From Schizophyllum amplum (taxonomy: Eukaryota > Basidiomycota > Agaricomycetes > Agaricales > Schizophyllaceae), in contig VDMD01000051.1 of assembly GCA_007026445.1 (NCBI GenBank), positions 1 to 64,000 on the forward strand: 64,000 nucleotides of DNA, written 5' to 3'. The position numbers were made by a program, and so were the translations under genes. Shown in pieces: positions 1 to 11,549 of the stretch. Each line of letters starts with the position of its first letter. Position 1 is the first letter of the stretch. Below the pieces are notes generated by a model. The model was not told the origin of the DNA. It was given only the letters and a program-made list of their open reading frames with translations, and searched no databases.

Positions 1-1
1 T

Positions 2-217
2 TCTGCGGCTGCTTCCTCTCGTGCGAGCCCGTTGGCGGGAATGCCGCAGCGGACGAACACGTACGCTGCGAGGCCTGTTGCGCGGGCGAACGAGGGTGTT
101 CCGGCGCCGTCGAATGTGCAGCTGCCGGCCTTCCCTGTCGCACCGACCTCGGCGCCTCAGACGTTTTCGTTGTATGCCCCGAGCGTACCGCAGGGTATAG
201 GGAGTGGCCTTGGATGA
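2..217 (+). CDS. 3' end of an unidentified protein-coding gene
   Basis: An open frame enters from the window edge and stops at 215-217. The 71 visible residues are rich in Ala, Pro, Ser and Val with no motif I recognise, so this looks like the low-complexity tail of a larger protein or a 3' exon. There is no start codon or splice acceptor to judge. It converges on the minus-strand NAA38-like gene, leaving about 130 bases between the two stops, consistent with the compact gene block that follows. Function unknown; that it is coding at all rests only on an uninterrupted frame in GC-rich DNA. Confidence 0.35.
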   Translation, partial: SAAASSRASPLAGMPQRTNTYAARPVARANEGVPAPSNVQLPAFPVAPTSAPQTFSLYAPSVPQGIGSGLG

Positions 218-344
218 GCCTAGGAAGGAGGCGGCGTTGATTGATCTGTAGGGATGGGTGTATCTTTTGTAGTGCTCGTACAATTGGCAATGTGGTGGCT
301 ATACATGCTTTACTTTCGTGGTGTGGAGATTCGGATGGATTGCT

Positions 345-1978
<1,634 letters not shown>

Positions 1979-2088
1979 CAGTGACGTCATGTGCACCTAT
2001 GAGGCAGCGGTTTGTCATCGATAGTAATACCTTCTTATTTATGGCTTCCCTGCTTCACTGAACTCTTTCCTCGACCACCACCACCACC

Positions 2089-2967
2089 ATGAGTTTACTA
2101 CAAGGCGTTCTGCGCTCGTCAGCGACCACCGCTGAGAAAGAAAACCACGTCGATGCTATTTGCCGAACCCCTCACGATAAGGACGGGGATTCTGATGAGG
2201 AATGGGTCAACGTCGTGCGTATTCGTCGTTCTTCCCCTCTTGCTCGAGTCTTACAAACCCCCTCAGGTCTCGCTTCCCGGCACGCCAGCTCGAACCCGCC
2301 CTCCGTCTCCAACTAGATCCGGCGCCGCATCTCGCCCAGCGCCCAAGGCGTTGCACTTCTCATCCAACAAGAACAACCGCGATCCCCTCAGAGCCCTGCC
2401 CACCGAAGTCTCCCAGCGCATATTCTCATCTCTACGCATCCGCGACCTCCTCCGATGTGCGCTAGTGTGCAAGAAGTGGTATAGAAGTCAGACGTTGAAT
2501 TATGGTGCGTTCTCGTATATCGTCCCTGGTGTGCCGTGGCTGACAGATTTCTCAGTCTGGTATCAACACTACCGTAAGGAGAACTACCGAGATGACAGCT
2601 TGCCGTCCGGGAAGTGGACGAAGCGCGAATCGAAGCAGAATTGGGTGCGTTCTCAGTACCAGCCGCCTTACATGTTGCTGACCGAGCTGGACAGCGGTTG
2701 ATGTACCTGAAGTCCGAGAATCACTCAGAGGGCGGCGCAGACTTCACCATAAGCTCCGGCTACGCATCACCCATGTCGGGTCAACGAACGCAGCGCGAGA
2801 TGCGTGAGGACAAGTGGCGGCAGGAGGCCGAAGTCTCTAGGCCAGGCAAGGTGGAGATGCGCGCGATGTATAAGGACTTGGGTGGGAGAAAGGCCAGGGG
2901 TAAGGGCAAGCTTGGCAGCACCAGTGTGAGGGACAAGGGTGGCTGGGATGCTGGAGGCGACGAGTGA
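2089..2967 (+). CDS. F-box protein
   Basis: The core LRALPTEVSQRIFSSLRIRD followed by LLRCALVCKKWYRSQTLNY is an F-box, the Skp1-binding module that brings substrates to SCF ubiquitin ligases. After an intron the protein continues VWYQHYRKENYRDDSLPSGK and WTKRESKQNW, and after another RLMYLKSENH to the stop at 2965-2967. There are no leucine-rich or WD repeats, so the substrate is unknown. The N-terminal 70 residues are a charged linker. Near 2260-2280 the frame moves by one base: either 2214-2265 is an intron joining EEWVNV to VSLPGTPART, or one C of a CCC run is extra. The start at 2089 follows a CCACCACCACC leader about 110 bases after the DPM1 stop. Confidence 0.75.
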
Positions 2968-3174
2968 GCATCTTGTGCCATCAAAACCGCGACGTAGACG
3001 TCGCTGTATTATTCGATAAATGTAATCAAGTGGAACTGTATGTTGTGCTTGAGTTCGAAGACTTCCAAGACTTGCTCGTGCTGCACGATCGCGTTAGCCC
3101 TTGTGGGGAACGGCTGTCTCGGCGTCAATTGATCGACGCTCTTGTTCTCTCCGCTCACCTTGACTTCCGACGAT

Positions 3175-4331
3175 ATGGCGTTGAGACCAGATCCTCGAGC
3201 TTCTCGTCCTGTCCTAGCATACGACGATATTAGCCTCCCATACGATGATGCGCATGCCTCTGGTGGACCAGCACCAACAGCAGAGGCACAGCGCAACGGC
3301 GGCGCGAGCGGAAAGCCCCCGCCAGCGAAGAAGCGCAAAGGACAGCACAAAAAGGCCCGTAACCAGCACTGGGATGATCCCGGCAATAGCACGACAGCGC
3401 CTCCGCCTGCGACTTCGTCGGCCCCAAGCAGAGAAGGAAACTCGTCAAGCGCGCTACCGCATGCTGTTTCCTCGTCCGCGCCGCCAGAAAACCGTGTACA
3501 GGATGTGGTCGAGGAAAGTCGAGAACTCACGTATGAGGAGATCTGGGACGACTCGGCCCTCATCGATGCTTGGGATGCGGCGAACCAGGAATATGAGGTG
3601 CGTTAGTCCGAGTGTCTCGAGAAGAATTCACGCTGATGTCGATTTCGCATTATCCTATCATCTGCTTGCTGCGCTCCTCTTATAGGCATACCACGGCAAA
3701 GGCAAGAGCTGGAAGGATGAGCCCATACGCAAGTCCGTTTTGTGCGCAAACATCGTTATCTGTGAAGCTGACCTGACGACGTTCTTCAGATGGTACAACG
3801 TACCGCCTGCGAAGTTGGAATCCCAGCCCACCACGCATGGTCCGACGACCGCTGCTGCTGCGGCTCACGGCGTTGCGCAAAACGGCTTGCAACCATTGAA
3901 TTACGACACCTTTGTGGCTTCTCATGACGCGTCGCTCGGCGAAGGCGACGAGCGACAGGACGGCGTCGATATTGTGACGCACCCTCCAGAAGCGGCAGAC
4001 GGCCTTGGACGTGTCTCGGACTCGATGTTCCCTGACACCGCGGCCCTTCGCGGACTTGGAGTCACTCAAGACGATGCCTTTTCGCGTGCCATGAACGCGA
4101 TGTACTGGACGGGGTACTGGACAGCGGTTTACCATGTGCGTGTCGCGTTCACCTCTTTCTCGGCCTCGCTGATAGACCTGGCAGAGTAATCGCGGCAGCC
4201 AGGCGGCCAAGACCGGTAAGAAGCGTGATGCGCAGGATATGGAAGAGGGGGAGGAAGAAGTTGACGAGGAGGTGAATGAAGAGGAAGCCATGGATGATGT
4301 GCAAGACGGGTTCGTCAGTTCGCAGAGGTAG
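3175..4331 (+). CDS. SMN1: SMN-like (survival motor neuron) protein
   Basis: Two SMN hallmarks are present. The N-terminal Gemin2-binding helix reads YEEIWDDSALIDAWDAANQ (about residues 120-140), followed by YHGKGKSWKDEPI and WYNVPP. A C-terminal YG-box-like helix reads AFSRAMNAMYWTGYWTAVYH, the oligomerisation element. As in fission yeast Smn1, no Tudor domain is seen between them. A basic stretch, PPPAKKRKGQHKKARNQHW, may direct nuclear import, and the tail is very acidic (EEGEEEVDEEVNEEEA). SMN oligomers with Gemin2 load Sm rings onto snRNAs, which suits an intron-rich genome. Introns by eye are 3598-3685, about 3738-3789 and about 4136-4186, and all frames join cleanly, so this copy is intact. 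Confidence 0.8.
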
Positions 4332-5124
4332 GCCGATGAGATCTGAGAGCCGGGTGCACGTTGAGCTATGCGCTGCAACGCTCATTCGTCAGTGCCCTTT
4401 TCTCTTGGTATGCTGATTAGCATTTCGGAGATCCTCGACTTGCGAGGGCGCGTATGTATGCCTGTAGATCACCGCTACCTAGTACTTGTGGCCGACATAC
4501 AATACTGGGGCCTTCGAACTGAACTGGGTACCTCACTCTCGAACGATATTCCTCTTATCTCGCTCATCTGTATGCTCGATAGCTGATGAACACAAGGTCA
4601 CCAGACCTGGGATTCAGTATTCCCCGGCGATTACTGCATGCTTACAGTGAGCATATTTTGAATCAGTGAAGGATAAAGACGGCGGGCCGATTGAAAGGGC
4701 ATACGGTGGCCCAGCCAATCGGAGGCCGTCCCGATCAATATGCCACCCAAAAGAACACAATGGACTCGCCGTCTTTATGCGTCGCTTATTCGGAGTAAGC
4801 TCACAGTACGCGTGCAGTATGCGCCGGGGAATATTGAATACCAATTCTGGTGGGTGAAGATGGTTGGCTGCCAGTCCATATGTCCAAGCTGACGGCTCGG
4901 GAATTCGGCGACTGATCCCACAGTCCCGCGGAAGTTCGCCGTTGAGCCGTCTCTGCAAACGTCGCCTTCATGCAGCTAGGTGCCGCCTCTCTCTACTGCC
5001 TCGGTCAAACCCCAAGTATAGAATGAAAATCAAGGGGGACAACGGAGCGGAAGGGTGGGTCGGCATGGGTTCCCCGCATATAAGATCGGATGCGCGATGA
5101 TCGAGTTCGACCACGGACCGACTC
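4332..5124. other. Intergenic, no gene recognised
   Basis: About 790 bases between the SMN stop and the PDX1 start. Short frames exist on both strands but none shows a domain, a plausible intron pattern or continuity with the flanking genes. A PDX1 promoter must lie in the distal part; I see no convincing TATA box. Confidence 0.5.
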
Positions 5125-6849
5125 ATGACCTCCCCCTCTTCCTCTCCACCTCCCGCGAACATGTCTTCGACTCCCATGGGCGCAGGTACCCCGACGATTC
5201 CTCCTGCTGCGGCACCATCGCGCTCTGCACAGCGTGCCGATGGAACCAGCAGCCTCGGGACGTTTGGGGTGAGTGTGGACTCCGGAAAGCCGCGCTGCGT
5301 CACTGAACAAGTTCAAGGTGAAATCTGGCTTGGCTCAGATGTTGAAGGTACTCCGGCAGTGGCTGAGGGATGACATTGCACCGAAGCTGACCTTCTTCCG
5401 TGCAGGGCGGTGTCATTATGGATGTCGGTGCGTGTCTTGCTGTCTGATTATGTCCTTTACTGAAGGATCTCGCATATCAGTGAATCCCGAGCAAGTGAGA
5501 ATCACTTTGCATCATCATAGTACGACGTGCTCAATACAGCGCTAGGCTCGTATTGCCGAAGAGGCGGGCGCTTGCGCCGTCATGGCCCTGGAACGCGTAC
5601 CCGCTGATATTCGCGCAGAGGGTGGCGTCGCGCGGATGGTGCGTGCTGTTGCTACCTACCTTTTGGCCTGCTTACTTACGCAGCCCGTGTAGAGCGACCC
5701 TCAGATGATCAAGTCCATCATCGACGCTGTCACCATCCCCGTCATGGCCAAAGTTCGCATCGGTCACTTTGTCGAGGCGCAGGTGAGACACGGCACGTTC
5801 TCGCTACTCGCCGTCCTCATGATATCACCGTAGATACTGCAAGCCGTCGGTGTCGACTATATTGATGAGTCCGAGGTGCGTTTCCGCGTCCTGCGTCTTC
5901 CATCTCGTTTGACCGTTTCCGTGAAGGTCTTGACACCAGCAGACGAAGAGCATCATATCAACAAGCATAACTTCAAGGTCTAACACAAATATTTCTCCAT
6001 CACAGGATCCTCACATCCTAGCAGGTCCCCTTCGTCTGTGGGTGCCGGAACCTAGGAGAAGCACTCCGTCGTATCTCCGAAGGTGCCGCTTTCATACGCA
6101 CGAAAGGCGAGGCTGGTACCGGCAACGTTGTAGAGGCTGTTCGCCACGAACGTGCTGTCATGAGCGATATTCGGTGAGTATCTATGGAACATCCGTTGTC
6201 GTTTCTGCTCATCATCTTGTACACAGCCGAGCGAGTGCTATGACTGAAGACGAGCTCTACGCGTTCGCAAAGGAGATCGGGGCACCGTTTCACTTGCTCA
6301 AGGAGACCGCCCGCCTCAAGCGTCTCCCTGTTGTTAACTTCGCAGCAGGCGGTATTGCAACGCCTGGTAAGTCAGACTTCTGGATCGTTTGCATCTTATG
6401 CCGACGCTGACTCGTTTCCAGCTGATGCCGCTCTTATGATGCAGTTGGGCTGTGATGGAGGTGCGTTAGTGCCACCAGTTGCCTTGTACGTTGACTGACT
6501 TCGATGACAGTGTTCGTCGGCTCTGGTATTTTCCATGTATGTCTGCTTAGTGCATATTTGACTTGACGAGCTGATGTCCCTCTTAGTCCGGCGACCCGGC
6601 CAAGCGTGCTCGCGCCATCGTCCAGGCTGTTCGTCCTCCTCTGATCTAAACCCATACCTCCGCTCAAACGTGTATCAGGTCACGCACTGCAACAATCCCA
6701 AAAAGCTGGCAGAAGTGTCCGAAGATCTGGGGGCCGCAATGGTCGGGCTGACGATGTACGTTGTCTTCCCCTTTAAACGTACATGATCCTGACGTGCCTT
6801 CAGAGACGAGAAGTTGAAGGGCGGGCAACTAGCGAAACGGGGGTGGTAA
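5125..6849 (+). CDS. PDX1: Pyridoxal 5'-phosphate synthase, PdxS/SNZ subunit
   Basis: TIM-barrel synthase that builds PLP from ribose 5-phosphate, glyceraldehyde 3-phosphate and ammonia supplied by the PDX2/SNO glutaminase. Signatures in order: [18 protein letters not shown] (with the catalytic-site Asp), [39 protein letters not shown] (the Lys that binds pentose is in MAKVRIGHF), [49 protein letters not shown] (second catalytic Lys), [20 protein letters not shown], and [16 protein letters not shown]. The C-terminus ends RGW. I see twelve introns, all GT-AG, and every exon joins in frame. The start at 5125 gives a Ser/Pro/Ala-rich leader typical of fungal PDX1. Intact, and the best evidence that the surrounding sequence is not generally decayed. 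Confidence 0.95.
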
Positions 6850-7096
6850 GGCGTCCCGCTGTAGATCCAGATACATGTACAAAGAGTTGACAGAAGTGTA
6901 CCAGTAAATACGAAACCAGGGTGCTCGCACGAGCCCTTGTATTTCCTCAGGCCCACCGCGGACCGATCATTGACATTCTTACGCCGCGGCCGGGCCGACA
7001 AAGCGTTCGGATCCTGCGCCCGGCGTTGTTCTCTTCTAACCTCATCGTTGCTGTGCTCCGGGCATTCGCTCTTGTATCCCGAGCAAAGACTTGAAC

Positions 7097-8494
7097 ATGA
7101 CGATCAAGGCCTTGGAGTTTTATAGCGGCATCGGTGTGTCACGATCATCGGCGAGGCCGTCTCTCTCACTCATGGACTTGCCTACCTCAGGCGGCCTCCA
7201 TCTCGCCCTAAAACGGAGCGCGGTTGACGGCGAAGTCGTGTGTGCGCTTGACTGGGATCAGGCGGCAGCGCAAGTCTACAAGGCAAACTTTCCTGCGACA
7301 CCGGTGCGACGAGTGCGTGATACGTTGTTCTACGATTACCTTCGCTGACATCGCCCGTTTAAGGTCGACATATCCACGCTCACGGCTTCAATATTGCAAG
7401 ATATCAGTCCTGATATCGATCTCTGGCTTCTCTCTCCCGCGTGCCAGCCGTATACGGTCCTGAACTCACACGGCAAGGGCGAACACGATCCTCGTGCTCG
7501 ATCGTTCCTGCACCTCATCCAGACCGTGCTGCCATCCCTCGTTCGAGATCATAAATCACCTGGACATTTGCTTGTAGAGAATGTAGGAGGCTTTGAGGTG
7601 TGTGCATCCCATGCATTCAATGTTCTATACTGACCGGTAGATACCAGCACTCGACTACACGGCAACTCTTGTTGTCCATCCTCCACGACTTGGGCTATAA
7701 CTGCATCGAATTTCTCTTGACTCCACTTCAATTCGGCATACCAAACTCCCGTCTGCGATACTATCTTCTTGCGAGGCACAAATCATTTGCTGCCATGGTA
7801 CCAGGTCAAAATGATATGATCATGCGATACATACCCGGACACGGGTCTGGCATGCCGTGGACGGATCCTCGTTCCTCAACTTGTGCATCTACATCATCCG
7901 GAATATCTAGTGTTGAAGTCAAACACATCCGGGAATTTCTTGACATAGAAGATGAGCCAGGCCTTCTGATCAGCAAATATGGAATTCCTGCTCAGGTTCT
8001 GATCAAGTGGGGATCCTTGTTTGATATAGTCCTTCCTGAGGATCAAAGGACATGTTGCTTCACCAGAGGTAAGTTATGAGCTCTTTGATGCAGACATATT
8101 TGTTCATTCATCTGATTAAGGTTATACAAAGCTGGTAGAACGGGCAGGATCTATCCTTCAAATGAATGAAGATATAGATGTGAGCTGTTCAGATATTGTA
8201 TTGTGATGATACTGATAACACAGCAGACCACTCAGGCTTTCAGAAAATATCAAGAAGCCTGCAGCAGCTTGAACCCTATCAATGCAGTACAACTGTTGCA
8301 ACCACTATGCTTGAGATACTTTACCCCAGAAGAACTGCTACGCCTCTTTTTTTAATGACTTGCCTACTCTTTGCTCAAATGAAGAATTTGCATGGCCTGT
8401 TGAGGTGTCACTTAGGACAAGATATAGACTGATAGGAAACAGCATAAATGTGCATGTAGTTCAATACTTACTTGACTATCTTTACAGTCAATAG
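7097..8494 (+). CDS. DNMT2: tRNA (cytosine-5)-methyltransferase DNMT2, one extra T
   Basis: DNMT2/TRDMT1 methylates C38 of tRNA-Asp with a DNA-methyltransferase fold. Motif I is LEFYSGIGGLHLALK; motif IV with the catalytic Cys is SPACQPYT (the family normally has PPCQPYT or PPCQPFT, so Ala replaces Pro); motif VI is LLVENVGGFE; GIPNSRLRYYLLAR and the family-specific CFT in DQRTCCFTRGY follow. The C-terminal YTKLVERAGSIL, LRYFTPEELLRLFF and RYRLIGNSINVHVVQYLL are also DNMT2-like. The T7 run at 8347-8353 creates a TAA at 8353-8355. With six T the frame continues to TAG at 8492-8494, so the break is one homopolymer base. Introns are about 50 nt. It is the last single-copy gene before the repeat-rich DNA. 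Confidence 0.9.
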
Positions 8495-9441
8495 CTATAT
8501 GATCAAACACCCTTTCTGTTTTGGCCTTCTAATATTTTTATACCAGCTCCCTGGAGAATACACAAGGTTCTACTTAAGTGTTATGTGCCACCATGCACTA
8601 ACACATATCCTCGCTGTGGGAGCCCTTTCGCTCTGACGAGGGTCTGGGGGATCTCACCAGTCGAGTGAGGGCTGCCGCAGAGTGGTTGCCCTTTGGCGAC
8701 TCATGTCAAAAGTGGTAGGTAGGCGGACGAGCCTGCCTTCAGCCCGACGCACTGTGTTACATCACACAGTGCATCTAAGTACCTTGCACCGTCACAATTC
8801 CTGATTAGGGAATTCTAACGCTTACTTTTATAGGGGCTCCGCCCTTTTCCACCCCTCAGTCTTTACCCTCACTGCAGGAAGACTGAGGGTGTGTCTTACG
8901 CTACATTCACTCTATCCTCAGCTAACAGTACCTTAGTCTTACGGCCCTGCGCATCCTTAGGTACGAATAGAGTCTTTACCCTCACTGCAGGAAGACTGAG
9001 GTCTTACGTATCCTGCGCATCCTTAGCTCGTAAAAACTCGGTAGCGGCTTATGGCCGCGCTCGAGGATGCAGTGCGTGTACGGCACGTGCTCGACTCCAA
9101 GGGGGTGCTGGGTTTGCAGAAAATGACCGCGGGTCCAAATTATTTGTAGACCAATTACCCCTCCCCCCCTCCCCTCTTCACGTGACAGCACGTGCATTTG
9201 GCAACTGCCGATTCGACGGTCCGTGCGTTGGCTGGGGGCATGGCGGTCCTTTATACCTTCACACTGCGCTATATAATGTCATTGACGGTGCTCTATAGCT
9301 GTTTGTGGCCAAGGGGGTCCCGGGATCGCAGAGAATGACCGCGGGTCGACTTTCAGCTTAAGGCCGTTACCCTCCCCCCCTCCCCCCTCCACATGACCCC
9401 CGGCAAGTGCCGGAACGCCACTGCATGCGTGGTACAGCCAC
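8495..9441. repeat. Non-genic stretch with two internal duplications
   Basis: No gene is recognised. A 29-base stem-loop with arms CAGTCTT/AAGACTG occurs at 8857-8885 and again near 8970-8998. A second, looser duplication pairs about 9090-9260 with 9290-9410; both contain AATGACCGCGGGTC followed by a pyrimidine tract of about ten C and an ACATGA/ACGTGA motif. This is the transition from single-copy genes to the repeat arrays. Confidence 0.5.
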
Positions 9442-10687
9442 CTGTAGACGTAGGCCTTTTGCAAAAGTACCTGGACTTTTCCGAGCAGCCTATTGCAAAA
9501 GCTAGGGACCCCTACCCCACACAGCCACAGCCCCCTCCCGGGGCTTCCGGCAGGGGCCCTGGCTCACGGTGGGCTGCCGGACCATCACCCCTAGGCAGCC
9601 CAAATAGGGCAGGGGCTCGCGGGTCGCCCGCCGCGCACGCCCGGCTCGCCCCCGCGCTTGCCTCGCGCCACGTGCACTCCGCGTTGCCTTCCCGTTTGGG
9701 CGATGCAGGTGATCGGCGTGCTCGGGGGCGTCGTGTGCCCGCGCCGCCGCCGCTTGCGCTCCCGGTCGCTCGCGAGTTGATAAAAAAAACGTATATTAGA
9801 ATAGTATCTACATATATAATGACTGTCAATATGGAGGGGAGGGGGAAATACTACAAAAACGCGTGAAAAGCGCTGCAAAAAAATTTCGCTGCCGTGTAGC
9901 ATGCTCGCTCGCTGGATTGGACGAGCGCACGTGCGGCATATTGAAGGAGGGAGGGGGAAGGGAGCGCTCTACCCAGAAAACGAGCTCTTGAGGAGCTCGT
10001 CTGTGAGCAGGACGTCGGGGTGCCGCGGCGCGGCTGCGCGTGCGCGGCAATCGCAGCTGCGGGCGGCGCAGGGGCGGGCGGCGCAGGGGCGGCGCGCGGC
10101 TGGCTGCGAGGGGAAGAGGGGGGGGGCTGAGATAGAGATAGAAGCGAGTGAGCCCCGGGGCGGGCTCGTCGCGCGGAATCGGGGAGTGGCGCGTTGGGTG
10201 GCGGGTGGGCGTGTGGCGCGGGCGCGGACGTGGGAGCAACGGTGGTAGGGGCAGCGGCGGGCAACGCGAACGCAGCCCATGCTCCTTGTGATGCTGTTTC
10301 CCCCAGCGGAGGGCGTGTTGTCGTGCCCAGGAGGGTGGTGCAGCGGGCTCGCGGGTCTTGGCGGGTACATACGCGCACCGCCCGCTGTTGCTTGCGGAGC
10401 GCGTCGCAAGCGCAGCACGTCCACGCTCACCTCCCCCTACCCGCTTCGTCCAAGCAGGACAAAGCGGAGGTAGGGATGAGCCGTCATACAGCGGGCGCTA
10501 GCCCGCCGACATGACGGCTACGGTGTGGGTGACGGTGGGCGACTGGGAGCGCACAGTGGCTGGTGCACGCAGCGGACGCGCTGGGGGGATGTTGAGGGTG
10601 GGTTTCCAACGCCTGCATGCGACGCGGATGCACGTTAATAGCTGCAGAGCGCAGAAAGTCTGCAGAGCGCAGAAAGTCTGCAGCCAC
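9442..10687 (-). repeat. R-type GC-rich repeat, minus orientation
   Basis: Copy of the R module. Its outward end is at 9442, where the minus strand has a 74 nt GT...AG segment (9515 to 9442) ending CTACAG. Inward come CACAGCCACAG, the GC-rich arm with CCCGTTTGGG (about 9690), an AT-rich TATA-like spacer (9780-9840) and an AAAATTTCGC box near 9880. The following 9900-10500 matches, in reverse, 52.6-53.3 kb, including a GAGCTC-rich hairpin at 9978-10000. Near 10640-10680 the unit CTGCAGAGCGCAGAAAGT is repeated. Long Ala/Arg/Pro-rich frames here are composition artefacts: the conserved DNA is read in different frames in different copies. Confidence 0.6.
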
Positions 10688-11165
10688 CTGTGCCCGTAGG
10701 TCTTTTGCAAAACATCCAAGCAACTGCTTGGCAGTGTATTGCAAAAATAGCAAATGAGTTATCTGCACAGCCACAGGCCCCTCCCGGGGCTTCCGGTGGG
10801 GGTCCCGGCTTCCGGGGGCGTGCCGGGCGATGCACGCGTGCTCGCCTTATTAGGCAGGGGGCGGCGCGCGGCTCGCGTCGCATGCCCAGCTCGCCCCGCG
10901 CGCGCTGGGCGGGATTGATGGCACTTCCGAAACGGGACGGGCGGTCGATCACCACCTCGGATGGACGCGCGCGCGCCGCCGCTGGCGGCGTCGTTGCCTG
11001 GGGCTTTGGAAATGACACATGTACCTTATATATCATATAATAATGTATGTTCACAACAATAGAGGGGTCACTGGGGAGCGAAAACGCAAAATCGAGCAAA
11101 AAAAAAAAATCACCCGCTGCGCGTCGCGCCCGCCTGGCGGGCGCGGAGCGAGCGAGCGAGCCCGA
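10688..11165 (-). repeat. R-type repeat with mutated donor, minus orientation
   Basis: The outward end at 10688 carries a 75 nt intron-like segment (10762 to 10688) closely matching those at 28150-28224 and 57148-57222. Its donor reads ATAACT instead of GTAAGT, so it should not splice. The internal palindrome CCAAGCAACTGCTTGG is intact. Beyond it are the usual GC-rich arm with a CCCGTTTcGG-like box and an AT-rich spacer with TATATATCAT near 11030. A 10-A run follows at about 11100. Confidence 0.6.
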
Positions 11166-11279
11166 CGTGTCGGGGGTGTACAGAAGAGGAAGTGCATCGA
11201 AGAGGAGGACGGCAGACGGCTTCGAAGCACGCCTGCCAACGCTGCGCGTCGCGAGCACCAGTGGTAGGGCCCAAAAGGC

Positions 11280-11530
11280 AAGTGACCCTGGCTCTAGCCA
11301 CTGAATACGAATGCATTTCACTTGACTCTAGCCATCAGTGGCTGGTGCCACAGAGCTCCCCCCAGAGGCAAAGCAAGCCATGTGAGCCACTCGGGTTTCC
11401 AAAGAGAGTTGGCTCAGGTGGCTCACTGTGAATGGCTCAGCCCTTAGACTGGCTCAGACTCGAGTTGATTTGAGCCTGGCTCAAAGTGAGTCAGTAGTGA
11501 TGAGCTCAAGTGTGGCTCGAAGCTGAATAG
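11280..11530. repeat. Dispersed repeat with AGCCACTG hairpins, copy 1
   Basis: Begins with CTCTAGCCACTGAA and contains several GTGGCT/AGCCAC words that can pair. An inverted partner with the same order of words (CTCTAGCCACTGAA, then ATGCATT, then CTTGAC) lies at about 25480-25625. No coding potential seen. It sits between the R repeats and the KDZ transposase 3' end, so it could be near an end of that transposon. Confidence 0.45.
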
Positions 11531-11549
11531 TACAATAGATATGAGGCTA

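Noticed and set aside
8620..8780. GC-rich segment with internal pairing as a structured RNA gene
   Set aside because: I could not match it to rRNA, snRNA or SRP RNA signatures, and nearby sequence is made of short duplications.
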